Source of the DNA: Prosthecobacter sp. SYSU 5D2
GTDB taxonomy: Bacteria; Verrucomicrobiota; Verrucomicrobiia; Verrucomicrobiales; Verrucomicrobiaceae
Assembly (NCBI RefSeq): GCF_039655865.1
Contig: NZ_JBBYXL010000004.1
Location: forward strand, 124,001 to 188,000
Length of the DNA stretch: 64,000 nucleotides
Reading direction: 5' to 3'
The number at the start of each line of letters is the position of its first letter. Position 1 is the first letter of the stretch. A program made the position numbers and the translations under genes. The notes beneath the pieces are model-generated. The model did not search any database and was not told the DNA's origin. It saw only the letters and a list, made by a program, of their open reading frames with translations. This document shows, piece by piece, positions 8,912-17,691 of the stretch.

Positions 8912-8931
8912 GTGCGCCCCGCCGGGCGCAC
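8912..8931. other. GC-rich hairpin between terC and galU
   Basis: GTGCGCCC-cgcc-GGGCGCAC forms an eight-base-pair stem with a four-base loop in the 224-base gap between two convergent genes. It is not followed by a T-run on either strand, so it is not a classical intrinsic terminator. It may still slow polymerase or be a REP-like unit. Nothing else recognisable lies in the gap. Confidence 0.5.
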
Positions 8932-9025
8932 CAAACAAAAGGCCGCATCTCAAAGCGCCCCTGACAGGTCCTGGCCGGCAGATCCTCCGCCGACCCGCGC
9001 AACTTCGTATCCAAATGCTAAAACC

Positions 9026-9898
9026 TCACCTCACTCCCATCACATACTCCCTTAACGCCGGGCCAATGTCCGCCCGCTGCAGGCCGAAGTGCAGGTTCGC
9101 CTTGATGAAATCCAGCTTGTTCCCAATGTCGTGCCGCTGCCCCTCGTAGCGCAGCCCGTACAGCGCCTCTTCCTTCATCAGGGAGGCCATCGCATCCGTC
9201 AGTTGCACCTCCCCGCCCTTCCCCTTCGGCGTCTTCTCCAGATGCGCGAAAATGGACGGCGAAAGCACATACCGAGCACTCACCGCCAGCCGGCCCGGCG
9301 ACTCCTCCGGCTTCGGCTTCTCCACAAACTGCGTCGCCCGGATCAGCCCTGGCGATATCTCCTCCCCGCCCAGGATGCCATACCGGCTCACCTTCTCCAG
9401 CGGCACCTCCTGCAGCGCCACCGCAGATCCCCCGTGCCGCTCCACCACATCCGCCAGCAGCCGCGTAACCGGCCGCGTCTCATCATCCGTCGTCACCACC
9501 GTGTCCCCCAGCAGCACCGCAAAGGGCTCATTCCCCACGTGCTCCCGCGCATACAGGATCGCATCCCCCAGCCCCCCCATCTTGGGCTGCCACACAAAAT
9601 GGATCCGCGCCATGGATTGCAGCTTCCGCAGTCCCTCCAGTTCCTCCGTCCGCCCCTTCCCCTCCAGCTCCGCCTCCAGGTCAAACGCCGGATGAAAATG
9701 CTCCTCAATCGCCCTTTTGCTCCGGCTGATCACCATCAAAATATCCGTGATCCCCGCCGCCACCGCCTCCTCCACCACATACTGGATCACCGGCTTGTCC
9801 ACCAGCGGCAGCATCTCCTTCGGGATCGCCTTGGAGATCGGTAAAAAACGCGTGCCATAACCGGCAGCAGGAATCACAGCTTTACGTACAGGAAGCAT
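9026..9898 (-). CDS. galU: UTP--glucose-1-phosphate uridylyltransferase
   Basis: This 290-residue cytoplasmic enzyme makes UDP-glucose from glucose-1-phosphate and UTP for envelope polysaccharides and galactose metabolism. The nucleotide-binding signature AAGYGTRFLP lies at residues 11-20, followed by the PKEMLPLVDKP motif with the catalytic lysine. The central VLLGDTVV strand carries the metal-binding aspartate, and FVEKPKPEESP follows. Length and motif order match bacterial GalU. The ATG at 9898 begins MLPVRKAVIPAAG, the usual family start; the frame continues upstream but reads through a repeat element. The gene is convergent with terC. Confidence 0.95.
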   Translation of the reverse strand: MLPVRKAVIPAAGYGTRFLPISKAIPKEMLPLVDKPVIQYVVEEAVAAGITDILMVISRSKRAIEEHFHPAFDLEAELEGKGRTEELEGLRKLQSMARIHFVWQPKMGGLGDAILYAREHVGNEPFAVLLGDTVVTTDDETRPVTRLLADVVERHGGSAVALQEVPLEKVSRYGILGGEEISPGLIRATQFVEKPKPEESPGRLAVSARYVLSPSIFAHLEKTPKGKGGEVQLTDAMASLMKEEALYGLRYEGQRHDIGNKLDFIKANLHFGLQRADIGPALREYVMGVR

Positions 9899-9939
9899 AG
9901 GTCCCCACCCATAATCCCATCCCCTCTCAACGCAACAAC

Positions 9940-9965
9940 CGGAGCGCGGACGCCCCGTCTGCATC
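9940..9965. repeat. GC-rich palindromic repeat, copy 1
   Basis: The sequence cggagcgcggacgccccg (from 9940) followed by tctgcatcc is a near-copy of an element at 55699-55726, which reads cggagcgcggacggccccg then tccgcagcc. The core GCGGACG-cccc-CGTCYGC is an imperfect palindrome. It lies just upstream of galU, outside any recognisable gene. Two sites 46 kb apart share it, so it is an interspersed repeat and not a chance stem. Confidence 0.65.
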
Positions 9966-10237
9966 CTTCTTTCCGAACCCCAACTGTTTTTCGTACCTGC
10001 ACCTCACCTGTTCTCCGGGGCGATGATCGGATGCTCTACCCCGTCGGCTAAACAGCAGGCTAACTTTCGAGGGTCGCAGCGACAAAAAGGTGGAGCCAGG
10101 AGGAGACAATGCGCAGGAGGATATTCAGATGCACACGTCATCATGGAGCACCCGCTCAGTGTTTCCAAATCTGGAGCGAGAACTGGAAATCCTGCACCAC
10201 CAAGGATAAGATATCCAACGTCAGCAACCGGCAAATC
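9966..10237. other. Non-coding interval between galU and hisI with repeat-like sequence
   Basis: This interval has no convincing gene. Around 10020-10085 it contains short palindromic pieces, including GTCGC-a-GCGAC at about 10074-10084 and GGGG...CCCC arms around 10017-10042. The arrangement resembles the repeat block at 2306-2414 and may be another relic of REP-type DNA. The remaining bases (about 10090-10237) show nothing I can assign. Short open frames here have no protein-like features. Confidence 0.4.
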
Positions 10238-10660
10238 TCACTCCACCATCGCCAGCTTTACCAGTCCGCCCTGCTTGGGGGCGACGACTTTGCGGTAAAA
10301 GCAGTTGCTGCGCTTGGTGTGACAGCAGCCGCCGCCGTGCTGGATCACGCGCAGGACGATGGCGTCCTGGTCGCAGTCGGTGCGGATTTCCACCACTTCC
10401 TGGAACTCGCCGCTGGTGGCGCCTTTGTGCCAGAGGGTCTTGCGGCTGCGGCTGTAATAAACAGCCTGGCCCAGCTCCAGAGTCATGCGCAGGGACTCCT
10501 CGTTCATGTAAGCCAGCATGAGGGCTTCATCCGTATGGGCATCCACGGCCATGGCGGCGATAAGGCCGTTTTCGTCAAACTTGGGGGCGAAGACCAGGTC
10601 TTCTTCGATGGCTTGCTTGGAGTCGCGAGGACCAAACTGATACGAGTTAATGGATGTCAT
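10238..10660 (-). CDS. hisI: Phosphoribosyl-AMP cyclohydrolase
   Basis: This 140-residue enzyme opens the ring of phosphoribosyl-AMP, the third step of histidine synthesis. The YYSRSRKTLWHKGATSGE motif lies at residues 68-85. The metal-binding TDCDQDA (D95, C96, D97, D99) follows, and then GCCHTKRSNCF, whose cysteines (C113, C120) complete the zinc site. The protein is the stand-alone cyclohydrolase without the HisE pyrophosphohydrolase domain, so hisE should lie elsewhere. It is not in a his operon here. The gene is divergent from tmk, 89 bases away. Confidence 0.96.
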   Translation of the reverse strand: MTSINSYQFGPRDSKQAIEEDLVFAPKFDENGLIAAMAVDAHTDEALMLAYMNEESLRMTLELGQAVYYSRSRKTLWHKGATSGEFQEVVEIRTDCDQDAIVLRVIQHGGGCCHTKRSNCFYRKVVAPKQGGLVKLAMVE

Positions 10661-10749
10661 TGAGGGGCGGAGAGATACGCCACAAATGGAAAACGAAAAC
10701 GCTTTTGTTCGACTTCTGGCCGCCTCACGCTAGGAAATGGAACAGCCGA

Positions 10750-11409
10750 ATGACGAATGCCGACCTTCTCAACTCCCCGCGCGGATTTTTTCTCTCTTTT
10801 GAGGGGTCCGAAGGCTGTGGAAAGTCCACCCAGATCCACCTGCTGCGGGAGCGGCTGGAGGCAGCCGGGAAGAGGGTGGAAGTGCTGCGCGAGCCCGGCG
10901 GCACAGCCGTGGGGGAGGAAATCCGCCACCTGCTGCAGCATGCGAAGGCTGGCGAGGGCATGACGCCGGAGGCGGAACTGCTGCTCTTCGCCGCCAGCCG
11001 GGCGCAGATCGTGAGGGAAAAGATACGCCCGCTGCTGGCCGGGGGAACTTTTGTTATCCTGGACCGGTTTTTGGATTCGACGACGGTTTACCAGGGCATG
11101 GCGCGCGGGCTGCCGCTGGAAAGCGTGCGGGCCATCAATGCCTTCGCCACCGGCGGGACGCTTCCGGAGCTGACCCTGGTTCTGGACATGGACCCGGCCT
11201 GCGCCTACCAGCGCATCCACGCCACCGGGCGGGAGCTGGACCGCATGGAAAGCCAGCCACTGGCTTTTTTTGAAAAAGTGCGCGCAGGCTACCGCCAGCT
11301 CGCCCAGGCAGAACCGGAGCGCCTGCGCCTGCTTGACGCCGCCCGCACGCCTGAGACTATTCACTCTGAAATCTGGGACCTCATCCAGAGCCGCCATCAT
11401 GCCGTTTAA
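10750..11409 (+). CDS. tmk: Thymidylate kinase
   Basis: This 219-residue enzyme phosphorylates dTMP to dTDP. The P-loop EGSEGCGKST covers residues 18-27, and the dTMP-binding LDRFLDSTTVYQG motif follows at about 98-110. REPGGT, the DRX-type loop and a lid region with arginines are all in family order. The ATG at 10750 gives the standard N-terminus; an open extension of 32 codons upstream lacks family sequence. The 3' end overlaps the next gene, holB, by 11 bases. This tmk-holB pairing occurs in many bacteria and suggests translational coupling. Confidence 0.96.
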   Translation: MTNADLLNSPRGFFLSFEGSEGCGKSTQIHLLRERLEAAGKRVEVLREPGGTAVGEEIRHLLQHAKAGEGMTPEAELLLFAASRAQIVREKIRPLLAGGTFVILDRFLDSTTVYQGMARGLPLESVRAINAFATGGTLPELTLVLDMDPACAYQRIHATGRELDRMESQPLAFFEKVRAGYRQLAQAEPERLRLLDAARTPETIHSEIWDLIQSRHHAV

Positions 11410-12394
11410 GCCCGAACACGCCCTGTCCCTCATCACCCGCGCGCAAAAGCTGGGCCGGCTGGCCCATGCCTACCTCATCACCGGACAGCGCGGTACGGAT
11501 TGTGAAGGATTTGCCGCGCAGGTCATGAGCCTGGTCACCGCCGCCCGTCATCATGACCTGGACGACTGGTCCCAGGAGGGAGCCATCATCCTGCGCCCGC
11601 AGAGCAAATCCCGCCGCATCAAGGTGGGCGACGATGCCGATGATGTGGGCACCATCCGCTACCTGGAGCGCATGATCCACCGCACCACCGGCCCCGGCGG
11701 ATACAAACTGGGCGTCATCGTGGATGCGGAGCGGATGAATGAGCAGGCGCAAAATGCCTTTCTAAAAACCCTGGAGGAACCGCCTCCGCGCACGCTTCTT
11801 CTTCTGCTGACCGCCCAACCCGGCCAGCTCCTGCCTACCATCCGCTCCCGTGTCATCGAGATCGCCCTTTTGCCACCCGGCGGCGCCCGGCATTACACGG
11901 AGCATGAGGAAAAATTGCTGGCCGTTTTGCATAAACTGACCACGCGAAAGGAAGGCAGCATCTCGGCCGCGCTCGGTTTAAAAGCTGATTTCCAGTCCAT
12001 CCTGGAAGAGCTTCACGGTGACATCAAAGAGGAGCAGGAAGACGAATTCGAAAAGGAGCAGGACCATTATAAACAAACGACAGACGGCACCTGGCTGAAG
12101 CAGCGGGAGGAACAGGTGACGGCGCAGATCGAGGCCACCTACCTCCAGCAGCGGGATGCCCTGATGGACCTCATGCTCGCCTGGATGGGCGATGTGGCCC
12201 GACAGCAGGTGGGCGCGGAGCATCTGGACCTGCCTGAATACGCCGAAGCCACCGCCGCCCTGGCCCAGCGCTGGGACCCGGCAGAGACAACCAAGCGCCT
12301 GCGCACCCTGCGCAAGCTGGAGTCTCATCTGCACACGAATGTCAACGAGGGCCTGGCGCTTGAGGTGGGTTTTATCCAGGCTTTCGGACGGTAA
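11399..12394 (+). CDS. holB: DNA polymerase III delta-prime subunit
   Basis: This 331-residue protein is the clamp-loader subunit. It shows the AAA+-type sensor region AQNAFLKTLEEPP followed by LLLLLTAQ and the TIRSRVIEI strand, as in HolB/DnaX proteins. The N-terminal HAYLITGQRGTD replaces the Walker A motif: the conserved GKT is missing, consistent with delta-prime not hydrolysing ATP. The cysteine pairs of the DnaX/HolB zinc module are also absent. A charged, glutamate/lysine-rich helix (about residues 200-240) is longer than usual. The start overlaps tmk by 11 bases, so the two are probably co-translated. Confidence 0.88.
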   Translation: MPFKPEHALSLITRAQKLGRLAHAYLITGQRGTDCEGFAAQVMSLVTAARHHDLDDWSQEGAIILRPQSKSRRIKVGDDADDVGTIRYLERMIHRTTGPGGYKLGVIVDAERMNEQAQNAFLKTLEEPPPRTLLLLLTAQPGQLLPTIRSRVIEIALLPPGGARHYTEHEEKLLAVLHKLTTRKEGSISAALGLKADFQSILEELHGDIKEEQEDEFEKEQDHYKQTTDGTWLKQREEQVTAQIEATYLQQRDALMDLMLAWMGDVARQQVGAEHLDLPEYAEATAALAQRWDPAETTKRLRTLRKLESHLHTNVNEGLALEVGFIQAFGR

Positions 12395-12429
12395 GATGGC
12401 AGTCCCGAATACAGCACACCTTTTTTCAA

Positions 12430-12446
12430 CCCGGTGCTAGACCGGG
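12430..12446. promoter_or_regulatory. Small inverted repeat upstream of the AraC-type gene
   Basis: CCCGGT-gctag-ACCGGG is a perfect six-base inverted repeat in the 80-base gap between holB and the AraC-family gene, ending 28 bases before the ATG. It could be part of a holB terminator, but no T-run follows. It could also be an operator for the downstream regulator. Function is inferred from position only. Confidence 0.4.
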
Positions 12447-12474
12447 AGGGCAGCCGTTCGTTACACTGGGCTGA

Positions 12475-13344
12475 ATGGTGACGCAGTCCCGAACCAAGTC
12501 GCAGTTTGAGCGGATCGAGATGCCTGGGGATTCCTCCTTTGCCTGGAAGGAAATCACCGGGCGGCATTTCACGGCCCCGTTTCATCATCATCCGGAGGTG
12601 GAGCTGACGCTGATCACGGCGGGACATGGGCAGCGGTTTGTGGGGGATACGGTGGAGCCGTTTCAAGCGGGGGATGTGGTGCTGCTGGGGTCGCACCTGC
12701 CGCATGCGTGGTTCAGCGAGGCACGCTGCCGGGTGTCATCGGCCATTGTGGTGCAGTTTCATCCGGAGACATTTGGCGGTGGCATCCTGAGGGCACAGGA
12801 GCTGGAGAGCATCCGTGGGCTGCTGGAGCTGGCGGCGCGGGGCGTGGTGATCCAGGGAGAGACGGCACGTGAAATGCAGCGCCGGTTTTCTGAACTCTCA
12901 GGGCTGACACCGGTGCAGCGGCTGACGCTGCTGCTGGAGATGCTGGAGCAGGTGGCTCTGACGCAAAACCTGCGCTGCCTGGAAGCCAAGGCACCGGAGG
13001 AGACGGTCTCGCCCGTGGACCGCAAGCGGCTGGATGAAGTGCTGCGCTACATCCATGCGCATCATCAGCGGGCGCTGGCGCTGCCAGAGATCGCGAGGGT
13101 GGCAGGCCTGGGGCCGGAATCTTTTAGCCGCTTCTTCCGCCGGGTGACAGGGCATACCTTCATTGAAACGCTGATCCAGATCCGCCTGGCGAGCGCGCTG
13201 GCGCTGCTGGGGGAAAGCACGGATACGATTGCGGCGGTGGCGTATGCGTGTGGGTTTGAGGATCTGTCGAATTTTAACCGCCAGTTCCGCCGCACGTATG
13301 GCATCACGCCGAGCGAGGCGCGGCGGCGGGCGCAAGTGCAGTAG
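12475..13344 (+). CDS. AraC-family transcriptional regulator with cupin sensor domain
   Basis: This is a 289-residue regulator. An N-terminal cupin domain (about 15-95, with FHHHPEVELTLI and the PHAWFSE strand) is followed by a linker and a C-terminal AraC DNA-binding domain (about 180-285). The DNA-binding part has two helix-turn-helix units, including LALPEIARVAGLGPESFSRF and the closing GFEDLSNFNRQFRRTYG. Cupin-AraC proteins usually activate genes for sugar or sugar-derivative use. The downstream co-directional sulfatase, 101 bases away, is a possible target, which would suit sulfated glycan use. That link is inference. Confidence 0.92.
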   Translation: MVTQSRTKSQFERIEMPGDSSFAWKEITGRHFTAPFHHHPEVELTLITAGHGQRFVGDTVEPFQAGDVVLLGSHLPHAWFSEARCRVSSAIVVQFHPETFGGGILRAQELESIRGLLELAARGVVIQGETAREMQRRFSELSGLTPVQRLTLLLEMLEQVALTQNLRCLEAKAPEETVSPVDRKRLDEVLRYIHAHHQRALALPEIARVAGLGPESFSRFFRRVTGHTFIETLIQIRLASALALLGESTDTIAAVAYACGFEDLSNFNRQFRRTYGITPSEARRRAQVQ

Positions 13345-13445
13345 AGCCCAGGATGAAGTGGGATGCGCCCTTTGTTCATCTTTATCGAAATGTGAGGGGC
13401 ATTGCTGCGTTCGTGATGGGCACAACCGTCAGCCTGTTCACAGCC

Positions 13446-14849
13446 ATGAAATTTATACTGCTTTCCCTCTCCTGCCTGTGTCTGTTTGCCTCTTCCACGC
13501 GTGCTGCACCGGATCTGCCGAACCTGATTGTGATCCTGGCGGATGATCTGGGCTGGTCGGATGTGGGCTGCTATGGCAACACGTATAACGAGACACCACA
13601 CATGGACCGCCTGGCGCGTGAGGGCATGCGCTTCACTCAGTTTTATGCAGGGCCGGTCTGCTCGCCCACACGGGCGAATTTGCAGAGCGGGCAGGACCAG
13701 GCGCGCTTTGGCATCACGCAGCACATTCCAGGGCATAAGCGGCCCTTTGCGAAGCTGGCGGATCCGGTGGTGCCGCTGCAACTGCCGCTGGAGGTGGAAA
13801 CCTATGCTGAGCGTCTCCGCACTTCTGGTTATGCCACCGGATACATTGGCAAGTGGCATCTTGGCGGCGAAGGCCACCTTCCACAGCACCAGGGCTGGGA
13901 GACCGTGACGGAGGCCAAGGGGCACACTCAGCCGCCCGAGGTGACCGGCACGGGGAAGGAACAGCGCACGGCGGAGTTCATGACCGACAAGGCGATCCGT
14001 TTTATCGAAGCCAACAAGGAGCGGCCTTTTGTGCTGCAAGTGTCGCACTATGCGGTGCACATTCCGCTGACCACGACACCGGAGCTGGAGAAAAAATACC
14101 GGGCCAAGAAGCCGATGGAGGGTTATCCCAGCAACCCGCTGTATGCCGGGCTGCTGGAGGAGCTGGACCAGAGCGTGGGGCGTATCGTGCAGGCAGTGGA
14201 CCAGGCGGGGCTGGGGGAAAAGACGCTGATTCTTTTTCTCTCCGACAATGGCGGCCTGGAGCATGAGCAAAACGGTACGGTGGTGACCTCCAACAAGCCG
14301 CTGAACGGTGAAAAGGGGACGCTATATGAAGGCGGCATCCGTGTTCCGGCCATCGCCCGCTGGACGGGGCGTGTACCCGCAGGCACCGAATGCCACACGC
14401 CGGCGATCACGATAGATGTGTATCCGACGCTGACGGAACTGGGGGCTGTGCAGGGCCGAGCCAACCAGCCACAAGATGGGGTGAGTTTGGCGGCACTACT
14501 ACGCGACCCGAAGGCGACCATCGCCCGGGACACGCTGTACTGGCATCTGCCGCATTATCATCATAGCACGCCGGCCAGTGCGATCCGGCACGGGGACATG
14601 AAGCTGATCCAGTTTTATGAAACGGATACGGTGGAGCTGTATGATCTGAATGATGACCTGGGCGAGACCAAAAACCTGGCCAAGGAACAGCCGGAGAATG
14701 CGCAAAAGCTGAAGGCCGCGCTGGCTGAATGGCGGCTTAAGGTGAATGCCCGGATGCCGGTGCCGAATCCTGAATACGATCCTGCACACGCCAGCGAACT
14801 GGCGGGCAAGTTAGGTGGCAAGAAGCGCGAAAAGAAAATCAAAGAGTAA
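13446..14849 (+). CDS. Secreted arylsulfatase-type sulfatase
   Basis: This 467-residue exported sulfatase removes sulfate esters, most likely from a carbohydrate or aryl substrate. A signal peptide covers about 1-20. The metal-binding LADDLGWSDVGCYG motif lies at 31-44 with D33 and D34. The formylglycine motif is CSPTR (C72-R76), so the enzyme needs maturation by a formylglycine-generating enzyme not found in this window. GKWHLGG and FLSDNGG supply further active-site residues. The start at 13446 was chosen for its signal peptide. Its last 11 bases overlap the 3' end of the convergent phosphatase gene. Confidence 0.94.
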   Translation: MKFILLSLSCLCLFASSTRAAPDLPNLIVILADDLGWSDVGCYGNTYNETPHMDRLAREGMRFTQFYAGPVCSPTRANLQSGQDQARFGITQHIPGHKRPFAKLADPVVPLQLPLEVETYAERLRTSGYATGYIGKWHLGGEGHLPQHQGWETVTEAKGHTQPPEVTGTGKEQRTAEFMTDKAIRFIEANKERPFVLQVSHYAVHIPLTTTPELEKKYRAKKPMEGYPSNPLYAGLLEELDQSVGRIVQAVDQAGLGEKTLILFLSDNGGLEHEQNGTVVTSNKPLNGEKGTLYEGGIRVPAIARWTGRVPAGTECHTPAITIDVYPTLTELGAVQGRANQPQDGVSLAALLRDPKATIARDTLYWHLPHYHHSTPASAIRHGDMKLIQFYETDTVELYDLNDDLGETKNLAKEQPENAQKLKAALAEWRLKVNARMPVPNPEYDPAHASELAGKLGGKKREKKIKE

Positions 14850-16758
14850 TGCTTTTTTGACCGGCTTTCTCGGCATCTGTTTCTGCGGTGGCGGTGAGGG
14901 TGCTGCCTTCCGGTTTGTCGCGGCCCACTTTGACCGTGTAGCTGCCGGGGGCATAGACCTTGGGCTGGAAGCTGCTGCCCTGGACGCGCACGGTGTACAG
15001 GATGTCGCCGGTGCTGTCTTCGATGACCTGGACGACGGGGTTGGCAGCACCTTCAAACTTCAGTTCGGGCAGGTAACCGGCGACCTTGCGGCCGTCGTTG
15101 GCGGCCATGTCCACGGTGATGGGCCAGCCGGGAAACTGGGCTTTATCACCTTCCTTCGCATCGGAAAAGCGCGGCCAGCATTCGAAGGTTATCTTGCGAT
15201 CCTTTTTGTTAAACTTCACCACACCGTAACCGTCGGCACGTTGCTTTTCATCCTGGATGTCTGGCGGGTTGGCATAGGCCATCATGGAAATTTTGTTGCC
15301 CAGGCCGTCATGGAAATCACCAGTCCACGGCAGCGGACTGCCGGGGAGCGGATTGGGGCCTGGCTTCTCATCCAGGGGATGCCACCAGCGGCCATAGATG
15401 GTGTTGACCAATGCCGGGCTGGTGAAGGCATAAGGGCCGTCGCCAAATTCATCAATCCCATTTTTGACAGTAACGGCCAGGTGCTGGTCGCCACAGAGAT
15501 GCACGGCCCAGGCGCGGCGGATTTCCTTTAGGGCATTGTTGCGCGGTGTTTGCGGCCAGCCGTTGCAGTCGAGATCAGCCAGCAGACGCTCTTTGTCCTT
15601 GCCATGCAGATGCACGGCACCGCAGAAGGCGGTCTGGGAAAGCACAGCCTTCATCTCGGCACCGGTCCAGTCCTGGCCCCATTCGTGAAGGAATTTTTCC
15701 TGGCGTTCGCCCAGCAGTTGCAGGCCGGGCAGGTCTATGGTCTTCGGATCGTAATTGGGATCGTTGATGTGGTCCGGGCGTGGTCCCATCTGCGGGATCT
15801 TGCCGGAAGGGCCGCTCTTAAATTTGCGGTCTTCAAGAATCGCGAAGTCCACCCCGCCGACGCGCATGCTGGTGAAATAGACGGTGATGCCACGCTCGAC
15901 GGGTGCCGGATCCGGGGAATCAGGCAGATGCCAGGACTGCTGCCGCTGCACCTGGTTGACGTATTCCGGCGGGAACATGTAGCCACCGTCCGCATTGCCG
16001 GGAATAGCGGAGTGCTTGCCGTTTTCACCCCACAGATTGGGATGGCCGACGTCATGGTCATCCGGAATGGCGATGGTGGGGCGGTCGCGCATGAGATCGC
16101 GAAACTGGAGGCCGAACTCGATCCATCCGGCAGTGTGCTCGGTGTGGCGATACGTCTGGTCACCGGCAAAGAAAAGCAGGTCGGGGTCCTGGGCCTTGAG
16201 GTTGTCAATGATCTCCGGGCGCAGACCGGTGGTGCGGCTGGAATTGCAGGACATGTTGGCCACGGTGATGACCTCCTTTTCTACCGGGTCATGGCGGATG
16301 AGCCCCTCAAACAGGGCCTTTTCTCCATGGCGGACCCGATAAGGAACGTCCTGGCTGGCGTCCCATTGTTCGATGCGGAAGTGTGCGCTCCAGCCGGGGA
16401 AGACGACGGCGACTTTGGCAGCCTCGGTCCAGGCGCCATCGCGCTGGAATTCCAATCTGGCTTCGCGGGGTTCGCCGGGTTTCAGGGGATAAAGCTGGGC
16501 GCTCATTTTCAGCACGCCCCGGTCATGGGTATAAAGGGCAAAGGCGACGACATCCTCACGCGGCACATCCATTGGCGGCGGCGCGACATTGCCTTTGGGT
16601 TTCTTGGTCCACCAGTCGCCAACGGCCAGGGAATCAAGCTGCGGGAAATCTGCGCCAAAGGGCAAAGGAACTTCTGCGGGAGAGGCGGCAGCATAGGAGG
16701 AGCCCCGCCAAAAGAGAAAGGGCGAGACTTTGAGAAGGAGACGTCGGGTGAATTTCAT
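14839..16758 (-). CDS. PhoD-like exported phosphatase
   Basis: This 639-residue protein of the PhoD-like metallophosphatase group starts with MKFTRRLLLK, a twin-arginine-like signal. Metal-ligand motifs are in family order: NMSCNSSR, FFAGDQTYRH, IPDDHDVGH (a typical PhoD 'DDHE'-type site), LEDRKFK, and CGDQHLAV near residue 450. The N-terminal 170 residues form a separate beta-rich domain. Family members release phosphate from phosphodiesters outside the cytoplasm, but the substrate here is unknown. The ATG at 16758 follows from the signal peptide. The gene ends inside the 3' end of the sulfatase gene (11-base tail-to-tail overlap). Confidence 0.88.
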   Translation of the reverse strand: MKFTRRLLLKVSPFLFWRGSSYAAASPAEVPLPFGADFPQLDSLAVGDWWTKKPKGNVAPPPMDVPREDVVAFALYTHDRGVLKMSAQLYPLKPGEPREARLEFQRDGAWTEAAKVAVVFPGWSAHFRIEQWDASQDVPYRVRHGEKALFEGLIRHDPVEKEVITVANMSCNSSRTTGLRPEIIDNLKAQDPDLLFFAGDQTYRHTEHTAGWIEFGLQFRDLMRDRPTIAIPDDHDVGHPNLWGENGKHSAIPGNADGGYMFPPEYVNQVQRQQSWHLPDSPDPAPVERGITVYFTSMRVGGVDFAILEDRKFKSGPSGKIPQMGPRPDHINDPNYDPKTIDLPGLQLLGERQEKFLHEWGQDWTGAEMKAVLSQTAFCGAVHLHGKDKERLLADLDCNGWPQTPRNNALKEIRRAWAVHLCGDQHLAVTVKNGIDEFGDGPYAFTSPALVNTIYGRWWHPLDEKPGPNPLPGSPLPWTGDFHDGLGNKISMMAYANPPDIQDEKQRADGYGVVKFNKKDRKITFECWPRFSDAKEGDKAQFPGWPITVDMAANDGRKVAGYLPELKFEGAANPVVQVIEDSTGDILYTVRVQGSSFQPKVYAPGSYTVKVGRDKPEGSTLTATAETDAEKAGQKSITL

Positions 16759-16823
16759 GTAGAAGAACGATCCCTGGCAACGAAGCCGCAGGGGATGAAA
16801 TTGCAGCATGATAAGAAACGCGG

Positions 16824-17579
16824 ATGACGGCGTTGAAGAGGCCTATGCTCCGTTCTGTCCTTTTGGTTTCTTTTTTACATGTCGCCACCGTCTGTGTTTC
16901 AGCTCAGGATGATAACTCTCTGGTGGAGAAGCAGGGCCGCCTGCTTTTCAGCGATGATTTTAACCGGGATGAAACCACGCCGGACAAAGAGGAAATCGGC
17001 AACGGCTGGACAACCAACAGCGCCTGGCGGGCGAAGGGAAAAAAGCAGGTGGATCTCAAAGATGGTGCGATGGCCATCACCCGCGTGCCGGAGGCGGATC
17101 ATGGCGTGGCCATCTTTCATGACGTGGCCTTTCAGGATGGAGCGGTGAAGTTGAAATTCAAATTGGGCGAGAATGGTGATCTGGGCGTGGACTTTGTGGA
17201 CCGGGGAGACAAGACGGTTCACGCAGGCCATCTCTGTGTGGCGCAGGTGACCCCGAAGAATGTGACGCTGAAGGATTCCAAAACGGGGATGATGAATCTT
17301 GAAATCCGTGAGCGCCGGCTGAAAGAGGGTAACAACCCGGAACTGGCCAAGTTGCTGAAGGGCAAGTCTGCGGGGTTTCCGCTGAGCCTGGATGCCGAGG
17401 CGTGGCATGAGATGCTCATTGTGGTGCAGGGAGATGTGATGCGCTTCACGCTGAACGGAACATTTATCGGCCAGTTGCAGTCGGAAGGCATCGCGCACCC
17501 GACCAAACGCATGATTACCCTGGCCGTGAACAAGACGGCGATGGTGGATGATGTGCAGGTGTGGTCCTTGAAGGATTGA
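16824..17579 (+). CDS. Secreted DUF1080/LamG-like protein
   Basis: This is a 251-residue exported protein. After a signal peptide (about 1-27) it has a single concanavalin-like beta-sandwich pattern: [11 protein letters not shown] at the start, then [15 protein letters not shown], and the closing [22 protein letters not shown]. This layout is that of DUF1080-like (3-keto-disaccharide hydrolase-like) or LamG-like domains, which bind or cleave glycans. I cannot tell binding from catalysis. The ATG at 16824 is used; a second ATG at 16845 would also keep a signal peptide. The gene is divergent from the PhoD-like gene. Confidence 0.8.
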   Translation: MTALKRPMLRSVLLVSFLHVATVCVSAQDDNSLVEKQGRLLFSDDFNRDETTPDKEEIGNGWTTNSAWRAKGKKQVDLKDGAMAITRVPEADHGVAIFHDVAFQDGAVKLKFKLGENGDLGVDFVDRGDKTVHAGHLCVAQVTPKNVTLKDSKTGMMNLEIRERRLKEGNNPELAKLLKGKSAGFPLSLDAEAWHEMLIVVQGDVMRFTLNGTFIGQLQSEGIAHPTKRMITLAVNKTAMVDDVQVWSLKD

Positions 17580-17606
17580 GCGTGAGCAGTGAGAAACAGC
17601 TCACGC
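17580..17606 (+). terminator. Hairpin after the DUF1080-like gene
   Basis: GCGTGAGC-(11 nt)-GCTCACGC is a perfect eight-base stem immediately after the stop codon at 17577-17579. A C-run and not a T-run follows, so it is at best a weak intrinsic terminator or an mRNA 3'-end stabiliser. Confidence 0.45.
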
Positions 17607-17691
17607 CCCCTTGCTAGAGATCTCTTTATTGGATGCGAATCACAAAAAAAGTACGAATAATCTTTCCAAGACGATCTCTAATCTGCCTCAC

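Noticed and set aside
10654-10749. N-terminal extension of thymidylate kinase
   Set aside because: The frame is open, but the extra 32 residues have no family sequence and overlap the hisI start; the ATG at 10750 fits the family.
15550-16827. Plus-strand open frame of 425 codons
   Set aside because: It is antisense to the PhoD-like phosphatase gene, which carries the metal-binding motifs.
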